This document shows positions 22,571 to 31,403 of a stretch of DNA of 64,000 nucleotides, one piece after another (position 1 is the first letter of the stretch; each line of letters begins with the position of its first letter). Position numbers and translations under genes: made by a program. This DNA comes from an uncultured Dorea sp. (lineage in GTDB: Bacteria; Bacillota; Clostridia; Lachnospirales; Lachnospiraceae): contig CAJTYU010000009.1 in assembly GCA_910584095.1 (NCBI GenBank), forward strand, positions 29,955 through 93,954, written 5' to 3'. The notes below the pieces were generated by a model. The model had not been told where the DNA came from, made no database searches, and saw only the letters and a program-made list of their open reading frames with translations.

Positions 22571-23161
22571 TTAGATCAATCCTGAGAATCCGAAGAAGGC
22601 AATCGCCATCAGCGCCGATGTAATCAGCACGATAGGAGTTCCCTGAAAGGATTCACTAATGTCATTATACTCCATTTTCTCACGAATACCAGCCAAAATT
22701 ACAATGGCAACCAAAAATCCCACAGAGATGCCGATTCCGTTAATCACGCCCTCTAAAATATTGTAAGACTTCTGTACATTGGTAAGCGCAACGCCAAGCA
22801 CCGCACAGTTGGTGGTAATCAGCGGAAGATATACGCCGAGAGCCTGATAAAGGGACGGCATGGATTTCTTCAAAAACATCTCTACAAACTGTACCAGACA
22901 GGCAATGACCAGAATAAATACGATCGTCTGCAGGTACACAAGCTTCCCGTCCATAATCGCTTCATTGGCCAGTATGAATTTGTTGATAATACCCGTTACA
23001 AATGATGCCAGTGTAATAACGAATACAACCGCGCCGCCCATGCCCGCGGCGGTCTCTACTTTCTTAGACACGCCAAGGAACGGACAAATTCCAAGGAACT
23101 GGCTGAGTACAACGTTATTTACAAGGGCTGATCCGATTGCAATAATCAATAATTCTTTCAT
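22571..23161 (-). CDS. rnfA: Rnf complex membrane subunit RnfA
   Basis: 196 residues, six predicted membrane helices. RnfA and RnfE are homologous subunits with opposite topology that hold a shared iron-sulfur site within the membrane. Family segments include NNVVLSQFLGICPFLGVSKK, whose cysteine is a cluster-ligand candidate, and LITTNCAVLGVALTNVQKSY, with the second. It follows rnfE by 13 nt. Confidence 0.97.
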   Translation of the reverse strand: MKELLIIAIGSALVNNVVLSQFLGICPFLGVSKKVETAAGMGGAVVFVITLASFVTGIINKFILANEAIMDGKLVYLQTIVFILVIACLVQFVEMFLKKSMPSLYQALGVYLPLITTNCAVLGVALTNVQKSYNILEGVINGIGISVGFLVAIVILAGIREKMEYNDISESFQGTPIVLITSALMAIAFFGFSGLI

Positions 23162-23174
23162 CTATGTACTCCTC

Positions 23175-23900
23175 CTATTCTTCATTTCCGGTTGGAAATA
23201 CTTTGCCTCCGCATGCGCTGTTGGTGCAGGAAGCACAGCCGTCCGCACAAGAAGCGCTCTCCGGCGCCTTCCTGCCCTTCTTCGCCATGTTATTCTTCAC
23301 CTTATTCTGCAGTGCGGTAAGTCCTGCCAGCACTAAGAACGCGCCCGGCGCCAGAATAAAAATGGTGATCGGGGTATAGCCGGCCTTCCCTGCCGCCTCA
23401 TCTGCAAGGGGAAGGATCTGTGCCCCAAAGATCTTGCCGGATCCGATAATCTCACGCACGATACCAATCGCCGTTAAGCCTACCGTAAATCCAAGACCCA
23501 TGCCGATACCGTCAAAGATGGACAGAACCACCGGGTTCTTAGACGCATAGGATTCCGCACGGCCTAAGATGATACAGTTTACAACGATCAGGGGGATATA
23601 GATACCAAGCGACGCATACAGACTTGGAACAAATCCTTCCATCAAAAACTGCACGATGGTTACAAAGGATGCTACGACTACGATAAACGCCGGAACACGC
23701 ACGGAATCCGGAATAATCTTACGCAGCATGGAAATCAGCATATTTGAAAGTACCAGTACCACCGTCGTGGAAAGTCCCATACCGAGACCGTTGATCGCAG
23801 AGGTCGTAACCGCAAGGGTCGGACACATACCAAGCATCAGCACGAAGGTAGGATTTTCTTTTACTAAACCGTTATATAATCTTTCAGTACAGCCATTCAT
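23175..23900 (-). CDS. rnfE: Rnf complex membrane subunit RnfE
   Basis: 241 residues from ATG 23900, supported by AAGGAGG 8 nt upstream; a longer frame from 23942 overlaps rnfG and is unlikely. Motifs are LVKENPTFVLMLGMCPTLAV and LIVVNCIILGRAESYASKN, matching RnfA's cysteine positions. The C-terminus carries an extra Cys-rich tail (SCADGCASCTNSACGGK) after the last helix. That tail looks like a metal- or cluster-binding appendage that core RnfE does not require. Confidence 0.96.
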   Translation of the reverse strand: MNGCTERLYNGLVKENPTFVLMLGMCPTLAVTTSAINGLGMGLSTTVVLVLSNMLISMLRKIIPDSVRVPAFIVVVASFVTIVQFLMEGFVPSLYASLGIYIPLIVVNCIILGRAESYASKNPVVLSIFDGIGMGLGFTVGLTAIGIVREIIGSGKIFGAQILPLADEAAGKAGYTPITIFILAPGAFLVLAGLTALQNKVKNNMAKKGRKAPESASCADGCASCTNSACGGKVFPTGNEE

Positions 23901-23913
23901 CTTCACTACCTCC

Positions 23914-24495
23914 TTATAATAATGTGCTGTTACAGTATGCAAGAGCGGTATTGACAGCTCCGGTAACAGCCCGGGACGTGATGGTGGCTCCGCTTAAAGC
24001 ATCGATGGGCTCTCCGTCGCCGCCGTCCTTGGACACTACAAACTTCTCCGCCTGCTTTCCTTCATACTGTCCGTAAAATTCAGGCTCTGCGGCCCGCATG
24101 CCAAGACCTGCCGTCTCGCTGATAGACAGGATGGAAACGCCGTTCACTGTGCCGTCGCTGGTAATGCCCACCGTGATCTGGATATTTCCGCCGTAGCCCT
24201 CGCTGTCTGTAACTGTAACTACGTAACCCAAATCGCCTACTGCGCATACTTCATCTACTGTTGCCAGAACGCCCAAATCTGCAGCAGCAGCTTCTGCCGC
24301 GCCTGCGTCCACATCCATTACTTCAAAATCATCCAAAGAAGCCTCCGGAAATACTTGCTGCCACGCTTCCTTCTTCGAAGCATCCTGCGCCTGTGCGATC
24401 GGATCCTTGGTGATCTCATAAACCAATCCTAAAAGCAGGCCGGAAACCAGTGTAATTGCTGTAAGAATTGCTGCATTTTTTACTATTTTATTCAT
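23914..24495 (-). CDS. rnfG: Rnf complex flavoprotein RnfG
   Basis: 193 residues with one N-terminal membrane helix (AILTAITLVSGLLLGLVYEI) and an external FMN-binding domain. The covalent FMN attachment site is DALSGATITSRAVTGAV, where the Thr of SGAT-x-T would receive FMN from ApbE. GISILSISETAGLGMRAAEPEF is also typical. It overlaps rnfD by 1 nt (ATGA-type junction), so the two are translationally coupled. Confidence 0.96.
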   Translation of the reverse strand: MNKIVKNAAILTAITLVSGLLLGLVYEITKDPIAQAQDASKKEAWQQVFPEASLDDFEVMDVDAGAAEAAAADLGVLATVDEVCAVGDLGYVVTVTDSEGYGGNIQITVGITSDGTVNGVSILSISETAGLGMRAAEPEFYGQYEGKQAEKFVVSKDGGDGEPIDALSGATITSRAVTGAVNTALAYCNSTLL

Positions 24496-25448
24496 TACTT
24501 CTCTCCTCCTTTACCAAATGGTTTTGGAAGAGTAACCCTCTCAATCAACGGAACTAAGATGTTACTGATGATGATTGCATAGGATACGCCCTCTGCGGAA
24601 CCGCCGAAAAGACGGAACAGGCCGGTGAGCACACCCAGCAATATTCCAAATACAATCTGACCCTGCTTGGTAATCGGCGACGTTACATAGTCGGTAGCCA
24701 TAAACCATGCGCCCAGCATCAAACCGCCTCCGCACAGATGGGCGGTAATATAATGGGGATCAAAAAGTCCCACGTCCGCAGCCGTAAACTGTCCGAAAAT
24801 ACCAATAAAAATCACAAATGTTACAATATATGTACCCGGGATGCGAAGATCAATGATTCCCATAAGGATCAGGAAAATCGCGCCGATAATAATGGCGATC
24901 ACTGAGGTCTCGCCAATGGTTCCCGGAATCCTTCCGATCAGCATATCCATAGAATTAATGCTTGACATGGAGCCTTCCTTGATATACGCAAGGGGAGTCG
25001 GTCCCGTCTCGCCGTCATAGATAAATCTGGTCATCGGTCCGGTAAATGAAATCAGCAGGAAACATCTTGCGCCCAGCGCCGGGTTCATAAAGTTCTGTCC
25101 CAGTCCTCCGAATAACTGCTTTACAATCAGGATACCGAACACGCTTCCAAGGGCGCCCATCCACAGCGGCGCTGTCGGAGGCATATTCAGTCCCAGCAAA
25201 AGACCGGTTACAACCGCACTAAAATCACCGATGGTAATCTTCTTGTGCATCAGTTTCTCATAAATATATTCTGTCAATACAGCCGCCGCTGTTGTTACGA
25301 TCAACATCAGCAGCGCATTCATTCCAAAGTTATAAACTCCAAATGCAGATGCAGGCAACAGAGCAATCGTTACCATGAGCATAATATTGCTGGAAGTAAT
25401 CTTGGAACGTATATGCGGTGAAGACGAAATATTCAGCTTGTTCTCCAC
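24495..25448 (-). CDS. rnfD: Rnf complex membrane flavoprotein RnfD
   Basis: 317 residues, about ten helices. RnfD carries a covalent FMN on a threonine in the segment DGETGPTPLAYIKEG, a variant of the usual (S/T)GAT context. FGGLGQNFMNPALGARCFLLI and FMATDYVTSPITKQGQIVFG are conserved family sequences. It forms part of the transmembrane electron path and the ion-translocating module. Confidence 0.96.
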   Translation of the reverse strand: MENKLNISSSPHIRSKITSSNIMLMVTIALLPASAFGVYNFGMNALLMLIVTTAAAVLTEYIYEKLMHKKITIGDFSAVVTGLLLGLNMPPTAPLWMGALGSVFGILIVKQLFGGLGQNFMNPALGARCFLLISFTGPMTRFIYDGETGPTPLAYIKEGSMSSINSMDMLIGRIPGTIGETSVIAIIIGAIFLILMGIIDLRIPGTYIVTFVIFIGIFGQFTAADVGLFDPHYITAHLCGGGLMLGAWFMATDYVTSPITKQGQIVFGILLGVLTGLFRLFGGSAEGVSYAIIISNILVPLIERVTLPKPFGKGGEK

Positions 25449-25473
25449 TTTTGTTCACCTCTTCCTCTCTTTA

Positions 25474-26793
25474 TTATTTCTTTCTGCGGTTCGCAAGAAC
25501 AATCTTTCTCATGGAACCGATCGCCTGCTTTAACGGTCTCTTTGCGGGGCAGACATAGCTGCAGGAACCGCACTCTACGCACTCCATACCGCTCATCTTC
25601 TCAAATGCGGCAGAGTTATGATGCTGCGCATAATCTGCAAGCCTTGACGGAATAATCCGGCTTGGACATGCCTCCACGCACCGTCCGCAGTTGATGCATG
25701 CCGTCTCTTCCAGCCCCTTGACCGGGTCTTTTAAGAAACTCAAAATGGAGGAAGATGTCTTGGTTACGGGAACATCCAGCGTAAACATGGCAAATCCCAT
25801 CATCGGTCCTCCGGAAATCACCTTCTCAGGCTCTTCCTTAAATCCTCCGGCAGCCTCTACAAGCTCCATCTGGTTCATACCGAAAGGCGCCCGGAAGTTC
25901 CCCGGCTCGTTCACAGCGTCGCCGCTTACCGTCACAATACGCTCGATCGACGGCATTCCCTTTACTACCGCCTGATATACGTTGATCATCGTCTCTACGT
26001 TGTCAACAACACACCCGGCGTCGGCCGGGAGCATCGTAGAATTAATCGACCTTCCCGTTGTCGCATAAATAAGCTGCCGCTCCGCGCCCTGGGGGTACTT
26101 GGTCTTCAGGGCCATAACGTCCATACGGGGCTCGTCCTTTGTAAGCTCCTTCAGCTTTTCAATACAATCCGGCTTGTTATCCTCCACGCCAAAAATGCCT
26201 TTTGCATTATCAAATACAGAGAGGATCACTTTCATGCCGCCTACCAAAAGCTCCGGCGTCTCCATCATCCGCCTGTAATCGGCAGTAATGTATGGCTCGC
26301 ACTCCGCACAGTTTGCGATAATATAGTCAATCTTCTCCGGTTCCTTCGGGGAAAGCTTCACTCTGGTTGGAAAGCCCGCGCCGCCCATACCTACAACTCC
26401 GGCCTCTCCGATCGCGCCAAGGATCTCCTCCTTGGTCATCTCTTCCAACGGCTTTACAGGAGCATATTCCACTTCCTCATATTCGCCGTCATTCTCTACC
26501 ACGATGCAGTTCACCTTCGCACCCGTCGGATTAAAATGCGGCTCAATCGCTTTTACAGTGCCTGACACAGACGCGTAAATAGGCGCGGATACAAATCCGC
26601 CTGCTTCCGCTATCTTCTGCCCCTTAAGCACCCGGTCGCCCTTCGCAACAATCGGTGACGCCGGAGCCCCGATATGCTGAGAAAGCGGATAGACCAGATC
26701 GCCCTTCGGCTTCACATCGACAATTGCCTTGTCTTTCGCCAGACGCTTGCCGTCATCCGGATGAATTCCACCCTTAAATGTTAACAGTGCCAT
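25474..26793 (-). CDS. rnfC: Rnf complex NADH-binding subunit RnfC
   Basis: 439 residues, peripheral subunit with NADH- and FMN-binding homology to complex I NuoF. Conserved parts are FKGGIHPDDGKRL at the start, the dinucleotide site GMGGAGFPTRVKLSP, NCAECEPYITADYR and two [4Fe-4S] motifs CINCGRCVEACPSRI and CVECGSCSYVCPAKRP. First gene of rnfCDGEAB, behind the promoter at 26827-26856. It joins NAD+/NADH to the membrane electron path. Confidence 0.97.
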   Translation of the reverse strand: MALLTFKGGIHPDDGKRLAKDKAIVDVKPKGDLVYPLSQHIGAPASPIVAKGDRVLKGQKIAEAGGFVSAPIYASVSGTVKAIEPHFNPTGAKVNCIVVENDGEYEEVEYAPVKPLEEMTKEEILGAIGEAGVVGMGGAGFPTRVKLSPKEPEKIDYIIANCAECEPYITADYRRMMETPELLVGGMKVILSVFDNAKGIFGVEDNKPDCIEKLKELTKDEPRMDVMALKTKYPQGAERQLIYATTGRSINSTMLPADAGCVVDNVETMINVYQAVVKGMPSIERIVTVSGDAVNEPGNFRAPFGMNQMELVEAAGGFKEEPEKVISGGPMMGFAMFTLDVPVTKTSSSILSFLKDPVKGLEETACINCGRCVEACPSRIIPSRLADYAQHHNSAAFEKMSGMECVECGSCSYVCPAKRPLKQAIGSMRKIVLANRRKK

Positions 26794-26826
26794 CCTTTTT
26801 CCCTTCCTTCCTTTAAAATCCTTCTG

Positions 26827-26856
26827 TTTATACTATACAAGAAAATGCTCTGTCAA
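26827..26856 (-). promoter_or_regulatory. Sigma-A promoter of the rnf operon
   Basis: Minus strand: consensus TTGACA (26851-26856), 18-nt spacer, TATAAA (26827-26832), 34 nt before the rnfC ATG. Confidence 0.7.
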
Positions 26857-26903
26857 TCCAGCTAATCAGAGACAAATTATTGTATATTTCGAGAAACATC
26901 CTG

Positions 26904-26938
26904 TCTGTTATTTAACAGATTTCGTCGTTAAATTAACG
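26904..26938. promoter_or_regulatory. Two palindromes upstream of the rnf promoter
   Basis: TCTGTTA-TT-TAACAGA at 26904-26919 and CGTTAAATTAACG at 26926-26938, both perfect, centred about 55 and 80 nt upstream of the -35 box. The placement suits an activator or a looping repressor. They are too short for the Rex consensus. Confidence 0.4.
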
Positions 26939-26957
26939 TTTTTTGCCTTAACAAATA

Positions 26958-26996
26958 CAGAAAGATAGAGATTTTTCATCATCCCTATCTTTACTG
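26958..26996. terminator. Hairpin between the S1-protein gene and rnfC
   Basis: AAAGATAG / CTATCTTT arms, extended by ACAG / CTGT, with a 16-nt loop. No clear T run follows on the minus strand, so termination of the ispH-S1 transcript here is uncertain. Confidence 0.4.
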
Positions 26997-27033
26997 TCTA
27001 TACTTTTATATAACCCTTTTTAACATATAAGAC

Positions 27034-28125
27034 CTAAGCCTCTCCATCCTCGTCATAAGCCTCAGACGCCTCTGCCGGCTCCAGAGCCTTCATGCTCAGA
27101 CTAATTTTCTTCTCCGCTTCATTCAGATCTACGATCTTCGCCGTGATCTCCTGACCCACAGACAATACGTCCGAAGGCTTATCCACATGCGCACGTGAGA
27201 TCTGGGATACATGGAGCAGCGCGTCAACACCCGGCGCTAACTCAACAAAAGCGCCAAAGTCTGTCATTCTTGCAACACGGCCTGTAATCTCGGTCCCCAC
27301 TGCATAATCCTCCGCAGCGTTCGCCCACGGATTGGTCTCCGGGAATTTCAAGCTGAGGGCAATCTTGGTATCGCGGATATCCTTTACCAAAACTTTCAGC
27401 TTCTCGCCTACCTGGAATACCTTCTTCGGATTCTCGATCCTTCCCCATGACATCTCAGACACATGCAAGAGTCCGTCAACGCCGCCAAGGTCAATAAACG
27501 CGCCAAAGTCTGTAATATTCTTAACAATACCTTCCATCGTATCTCCGACATTGAGATTTGCGAAAAGCTCTCTCTGCCTCTCTGCGCGTTCTGCAACCAG
27601 AAGCTGCCTTCTGTCGCCAATCACTCGGTTTCTTCTCGGATTAAACTCGCTGATTACAAATTCAATCTCCTGTCCCTGATATTTGTTCAGATCCTTCTCA
27701 TATGTATCTGAAACAAGACTTGCCGGGATAAATACTCTCGCCTCATCCACAACGACGCTTAAGCCGCCGCCGAGAATCTGCGTAACAGGCGCTTTCAAAA
27801 CCTCTTTGTTCTCAAAGGCTTCTCGCAATCTCTCGTTGCCCCTTTCGGCAACCAGTCTCTTGTAAGTCAGCAGCACCTGACCTTCGCCGTCATTTACTTT
27901 CAAAACCTTCACTGTCATCGGGTCTCCGACGGATACCATGGTAGTAAGATCAGCATTCGACTCATTGGTATACTCACTTCTCGTAATGATTCCGTCAGCC
28001 TTATAACCTATATTTAAAATAATCTCATCAGGCTTAACGTCGATGACGGTGCCGTCTACCACCTCTCCATTGCGTATCGTCTTCAATGACTCTTCTAACA
28101 TCTGTTCAAAAGTTAATTCTGACAT
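27034..28125 (-). CDS. S1 RNA-binding domain protein (30S ribosomal protein S1 homolog)
   Basis: 363 residues from ATG 28125, with AGGAGG 9 nt upstream. Four S1 domains are recognisable in order, including GEVVDGTVIDVKPDEIILNIGYK, VTQILGGGLSVVVDEARVFIPAS, GIVKNITDFGAFIDLGGVDGLLH and GRVARMTDFGAFVELAPGVDALLH. It helps mRNA association with the 30S subunit. In many Clostridia this protein is fused to IspH; here it is separate but overlaps the end of ispH by 20 nt in another frame. Confidence 0.92.
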   Translation of the reverse strand: MSELTFEQMLEESLKTIRNGEVVDGTVIDVKPDEIILNIGYKADGIITRSEYTNESNADLTTMVSVGDPMTVKVLKVNDGEGQVLLTYKRLVAERGNERLREAFENKEVLKAPVTQILGGGLSVVVDEARVFIPASLVSDTYEKDLNKYQGQEIEFVISEFNPRRNRVIGDRRQLLVAERAERQRELFANLNVGDTMEGIVKNITDFGAFIDLGGVDGLLHVSEMSWGRIENPKKVFQVGEKLKVLVKDIRDTKIALSLKFPETNPWANAAEDYAVGTEITGRVARMTDFGAFVELAPGVDALLHVSQISRAHVDKPSDVLSVGQEITAKIVDLNEAEKKISLSMKALEPAEASEAYDEDGEA

Positions 28126-28960
28126 AATTTTGAACCTCCTCAATTATTTTATTGGGCGTGGATGCCCCTGCTGTAATACCTACTGTTTCCACGGACCTTA
28201 ATTGATTCATATCCAAATCGTCAAGTGTCTGTATATAGTACGTATTGTTACATGCATGATTGCATATTTCAAATAATTTCTGGGTATTGGAGCTATGCAT
28301 ATCTCCCACGACAATCATCGCGTCTACCCCATCTGCAATGCTTTCTGCTTCTTTCTGACGTTCCGTTGTGGCATTGCAAATCGTATTTAAAACAATTATA
28401 TCATAACCCTTTTTTAAAATAATTTCAACTATATCTTTGAATTTATTGTAATTATATGTCGTCTGGGCAACAACACATATTTTCCTGTCCTTCGGCAGAA
28501 CCAATCCGGCTGCGTCCTCTATGGTTGAAACCACGACGGAATCTCTGCCGGCCCATCCTTTGATTCCTTCCACCTCCGGATGGTCGGAATTTCCAATAAT
28601 TATCAGTACGTTTCCTTTTTCCTCTTCTTCCATGGCAATCCGATGGATTTTTTTTACATAAGGACAAGTCGCGTCCACATAGGGAATCCCCAGTTCTTCC
28701 AGTCTGTCGCAGACCCGTTTCGGAACTCCGTGGGAACGGATAATCACAATCCCGTCTTTCGCCTGTTCCAGTTCGTCTTCTCCTCTAAGAACCGTAACCC
28801 CTCTTGCTTCCATGTCCCTGATTACCTCTGCGTTGTGTATGATCGGGCCATAGGTATATATTTTCCGGCCCGGATGTTCGGCAATCTGCCTGTATACCGT
28901 GTCCACAGCCCTTTTCACCCCAAAACAAAAACCTGCTGTCTCTGCAAGAATTACTTTCAT
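28106..28960 (-). CDS. ispH: 4-hydroxy-3-methylbut-2-enyl diphosphate reductase
   Basis: 284 residues from ATG 28960, with GGAGG 7 nt upstream. It is the last enzyme of the MEP isoprenoid pathway, forming IPP and DMAPP with a [4Fe-4S] cluster. The three cluster cysteines are in GFCFGVKRAV, DATCPYVKK and NTICNATTERQ. The last motif also contains the conserved Thr and Glu for substrate binding. The 3' end overlaps the start of the S1 gene. Confidence 0.97.
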   Translation of the reverse strand: MKVILAETAGFCFGVKRAVDTVYRQIAEHPGRKIYTYGPIIHNAEVIRDMEARGVTVLRGEDELEQAKDGIVIIRSHGVPKRVCDRLEELGIPYVDATCPYVKKIHRIAMEEEEKGNVLIIIGNSDHPEVEGIKGWAGRDSVVVSTIEDAAGLVLPKDRKICVVAQTTYNYNKFKDIVEIILKKGYDIIVLNTICNATTERQKEAESIADGVDAMIVVGDMHSSNTQKLFEICNHACNNTYYIQTLDDLDMNQLRSVETVGITAGASTPNKIIEEVQNYVRINF

Positions 28961-29029
28961 ACTCTTTCCTCCCATTCCGCCGCTTTGTACGCCGCCTCCC
29001 CTGCCGCGCCAGACAGGCAATATACGGAT

Positions 29030-29689
29030 TTATGAATTACACAGCTTTAAAATCGCATCCGTCACCTCTTCGATCGTCATGTCGGAGCTGTCAATCAATA
29101 CAGCGTCCTCCGCCTGCCTAAGAGGTGCGGTCTCTCTTGTCATGTCTCTGTGATCCCTTTCCTTAATATCGCCCGCAATCTGCTTAATATCACAGGCTGC
29201 TCCTTTCGCCTTCAGCTCGTCATACCGCCTTTTCGCTCTTGTCTCCACACTGGCGGTAAGATATACCTTTACATCCGCATCGGGCAGAATATTGGTTCCA
29301 ATGTCCCTTCCATCCATTACAACATCCTTTTCCTTTGCCAGAGTCCGCTGCAGCATAAGGAGCTTCTCCCTCACCTCCGGAATCGGGGAACTCTTAGACG
29401 CCATATCGCCAACCGCTTCTTCCCTCAGTCTTCCGGTAATATTTTCACCATTCAAATAAACCTGCTGCACGCCGTTCTCATACCCGATGCTTACATCCGC
29501 GTCCTGACAGGCGCGGATAATTCCTTCCGTGTCCTCCGGCAGGATATGATTCTTCAGCAAATAAACCGCAAGTCCTCTATACATTGCCCCGGTATCTACA
29601 TAGATATACCCCTTCTTGTGTGCCACCTGCTTTGCAATGGTACTTTTTCCCGCTCCTGCAGGCCCGTCAATCGCTATATTATATCCCAT
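29030..29689 (-). CDS. cmk: Cytidylate kinase
   Basis: 219 residues. It phosphorylates CMP and dCMP. Motifs: P-loop IDGPAGAGKSTIAKQ, YVDTGAMYRGLAVYLL, DGRDIGTNILPDADVKVYL and the lid region RDHRDMTRETAPL. Directly upstream of ispH and the S1 gene, a conserved cmk-ispH-S1 order in Clostridia. Confidence 0.97.
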   Translation of the reverse strand: MGYNIAIDGPAGAGKSTIAKQVAHKKGYIYVDTGAMYRGLAVYLLKNHILPEDTEGIIRACQDADVSIGYENGVQQVYLNGENITGRLREEAVGDMASKSSPIPEVREKLLMLQRTLAKEKDVVMDGRDIGTNILPDADVKVYLTASVETRAKRRYDELKAKGAACDIKQIAGDIKERDHRDMTRETAPLRQAEDAVLIDSSDMTIEEVTDAILKLCNS

Positions 29690-29712
29690 ACTGCCTACGC
29701 CTTTCTAAATTA

Positions 29713-30156
29713 TTATAACAATTCAATTCCTTTCTTAACATTTGTGCACCGCTCCAGAAGGAACTTCTTCAAATCCGCAAGACTTCTGCCCTTTACGCTC
29801 CCCTTCTTCAAGCCGACGAATGATTCCTTTTTCCGCTTCTTTCCCGCGACAAAAACCAGCGTAGTGTCTGTCTCGTATATTGCCTCAATCTCTGTATACT
29901 GGTATTCCTGAATCACGTCGCCTGTGGTGCAAACAAAATGCTCTTCAAAAAACTCTGCTTTGATCGTCCGCTCCCTGCGGCTGATTTTCCGGATTTCCTT
30001 CCATCGTTCGTCGGTCTTTTCAAGAACCTTTTCCCGGATATCCGGAGATTTAAATATTCCGATCCTCTTCGAATTCTTGTAACTGTAATAGGCGTCAAAC
30101 ATCTCTTCAACAGCCTTCTTTGACTCTCTGTATTCCATATAAAACTTTGCTTCCAC
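29713..30156 (-). CDS. Hypothetical protein, possibly YcxB-like domain
   Basis: 147 residues, soluble and basic. The segment RTIKAEFFEEHFVCTTGDVI followed by YQYTEIEAIYETDTTLVFVAGKK resembles the pleckstrin-like YcxB domain, where a beta sheet ends in a short helix (SLADLKKFLLERC). The resemblance is to strand pattern rather than fixed motifs. It has no membrane helices, unlike many YcxB proteins. It lies between the HI0933-type flavoprotein gene (19 nt) and cmk (23 nt). Confidence 0.6.
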   Translation of the reverse strand: MEAKFYMEYRESKKAVEEMFDAYYSYKNSKRIGIFKSPDIREKVLEKTDERWKEIRKISRRERTIKAEFFEEHFVCTTGDVIQEYQYTEIEAIYETDTTLVFVAGKKRKKESFVGLKKGSVKGRSLADLKKFLLERCTNVKKGIELL

Positions 30157-30175
30157 TTACGTACCTCCATGTCCC

Positions 30176-31402
30176 TTACCGTATTGCCTGCGCCGCCGTA
30201 TATGCGGTAGACCATGCAATCTGCAGATTAAATCCGCCGGTTACCGCATCCAGATCCAACACTTCTCCTGCAAAATACAGATTCGGAACTATCTTTGATT
30301 CCATAGTCCCCGGATCAATCTCCTTTACAGAGACGCCGCCCCTAGTAATAATCGCTTCATTATAATCCCTTAACCTTGTCAGAGTCAGCCTCAAATCCTT
30401 GATCAGCCGCACAAAATTCCTGCGTTCTTCCCTTGAAACGGCATTCACCTGTTTCTCCGGCAAAATCCCGCTTAATTGGACCATAACAGGAATCAATTTA
30501 GCCGGAAACATCTTTCCAAGCGCATTCTTAAACTGACGGTTCTTATTCGCCTCAAAATCCCTCAGCATTCTATCATCGAGCTGTTTCTCTGAGAGCGCGG
30601 GCTTTAAATCAATAGAAAGGGTAAGATTTTCTTTCTTCAGCCAGCTGCCAATCCTGCTGCTGGCGCTTAAGATAACCGGACCGCTGACCCCGAAATGGGT
30701 AAACAGCATCTCTCCGAAGTCTTCATACAGCTTCCGGCCTCCAATCCAAACCGATACCGCTGCGTTTTTTACCGCCAGCCCTTGAAGCGCCGGAACCCAT
30801 GGCTCTTTCGTTTCTATGGGAACCAGTCCCGGCGACAGACCGTTTACCTGATGTCCAAAAAACTTCGCCCAGAGGTAACCGTCTCCCGTGGAGCCGGTGG
30901 ACGGATAAGATAAACCGCCCGTAGTAATCACACAACTGTCCCCAAAAAATTTCCGACCGTCTTTTGTCTGCACTGCAAAACCTTTCTTCTCCGGAATAAT
31001 TTCCTTCACAGCCGAATTTAAATGCAGGATTACTTTCTGTCTCTTCATTTCTTCTGTCAGCGCCCGGAGCACATCGGAAGAATGATCCGAGACCGGAAAC
31101 ACCCGTCCGCCCCGCTCTACTTTCAGCTTTAACCCCAGTTTTTCAAAAAACTGCATTACATTCTGATTAGTATACCCATAAAAACTACTGTATAAAAATC
31201 TGGAATTACTTAAAACAGCCTCAAACAGCTCCTCCACATCACAGGCGTTGGTAAGATTGCATCTCCCTTTCCCTGTAATAAACAGCTTCCTGCCAGGACG
31301 GTCGTTCTTTTCAAACACCTGAACCTGATGCCCCAGCTTCGCGGCATGTACAGCGGCAAACATGCCCGCCGCGCCTGCGCCTACAATCAACACTCTGCTC
31401 AT
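30176..31402 (-). CDS. HI0933 family NAD(P)/FAD-dependent oxidoreductase (YhiN-like)
   Basis: 408 residues from ATG 31402, one base after the stop of the RpiR gene. The FAD-binding Rossmann start VLIVGAGAAGMFAAVHAAKLG is followed by the family motif RPGRKLFITGKGRCNLTN, CVITTGGLSYPSTGSTGDGY and the C-terminal GGVSVKEIDPGTMESK and GEVLDLDAVTGGFNLQIAWS. Members are of unknown substrate. Long-standing association with cmk and ispH suggests a housekeeping role. Confidence 0.92.
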   Translation of the reverse strand: MSRVLIVGAGAAGMFAAVHAAKLGHQVQVFEKNDRPGRKLFITGKGRCNLTNACDVEELFEAVLSNSRFLYSSFYGYTNQNVMQFFEKLGLKLKVERGGRVFPVSDHSSDVLRALTEEMKRQKVILHLNSAVKEIIPEKKGFAVQTKDGRKFFGDSCVITTGGLSYPSTGSTGDGYLWAKFFGHQVNGLSPGLVPIETKEPWVPALQGLAVKNAAVSVWIGGRKLYEDFGEMLFTHFGVSGPVILSASSRIGSWLKKENLTLSIDLKPALSEKQLDDRMLRDFEANKNRQFKNALGKMFPAKLIPVMVQLSGILPEKQVNAVSREERRNFVRLIKDLRLTLTRLRDYNEAIITRGGVSVKEIDPGTMESKIVPNLYFAGEVLDLDAVTGGFNLQIAWSTAYTAAQAIR

Positions 31403-31403
31403 A

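Noticed and set aside
26904..26919. Second Rex site, upstream of rnf
   Set aside because: The palindrome TCTGTTA-TT-TAACAGA has a 2-nt centre and different arms; Rex needs TTGTTAA with a 4-nt centre.
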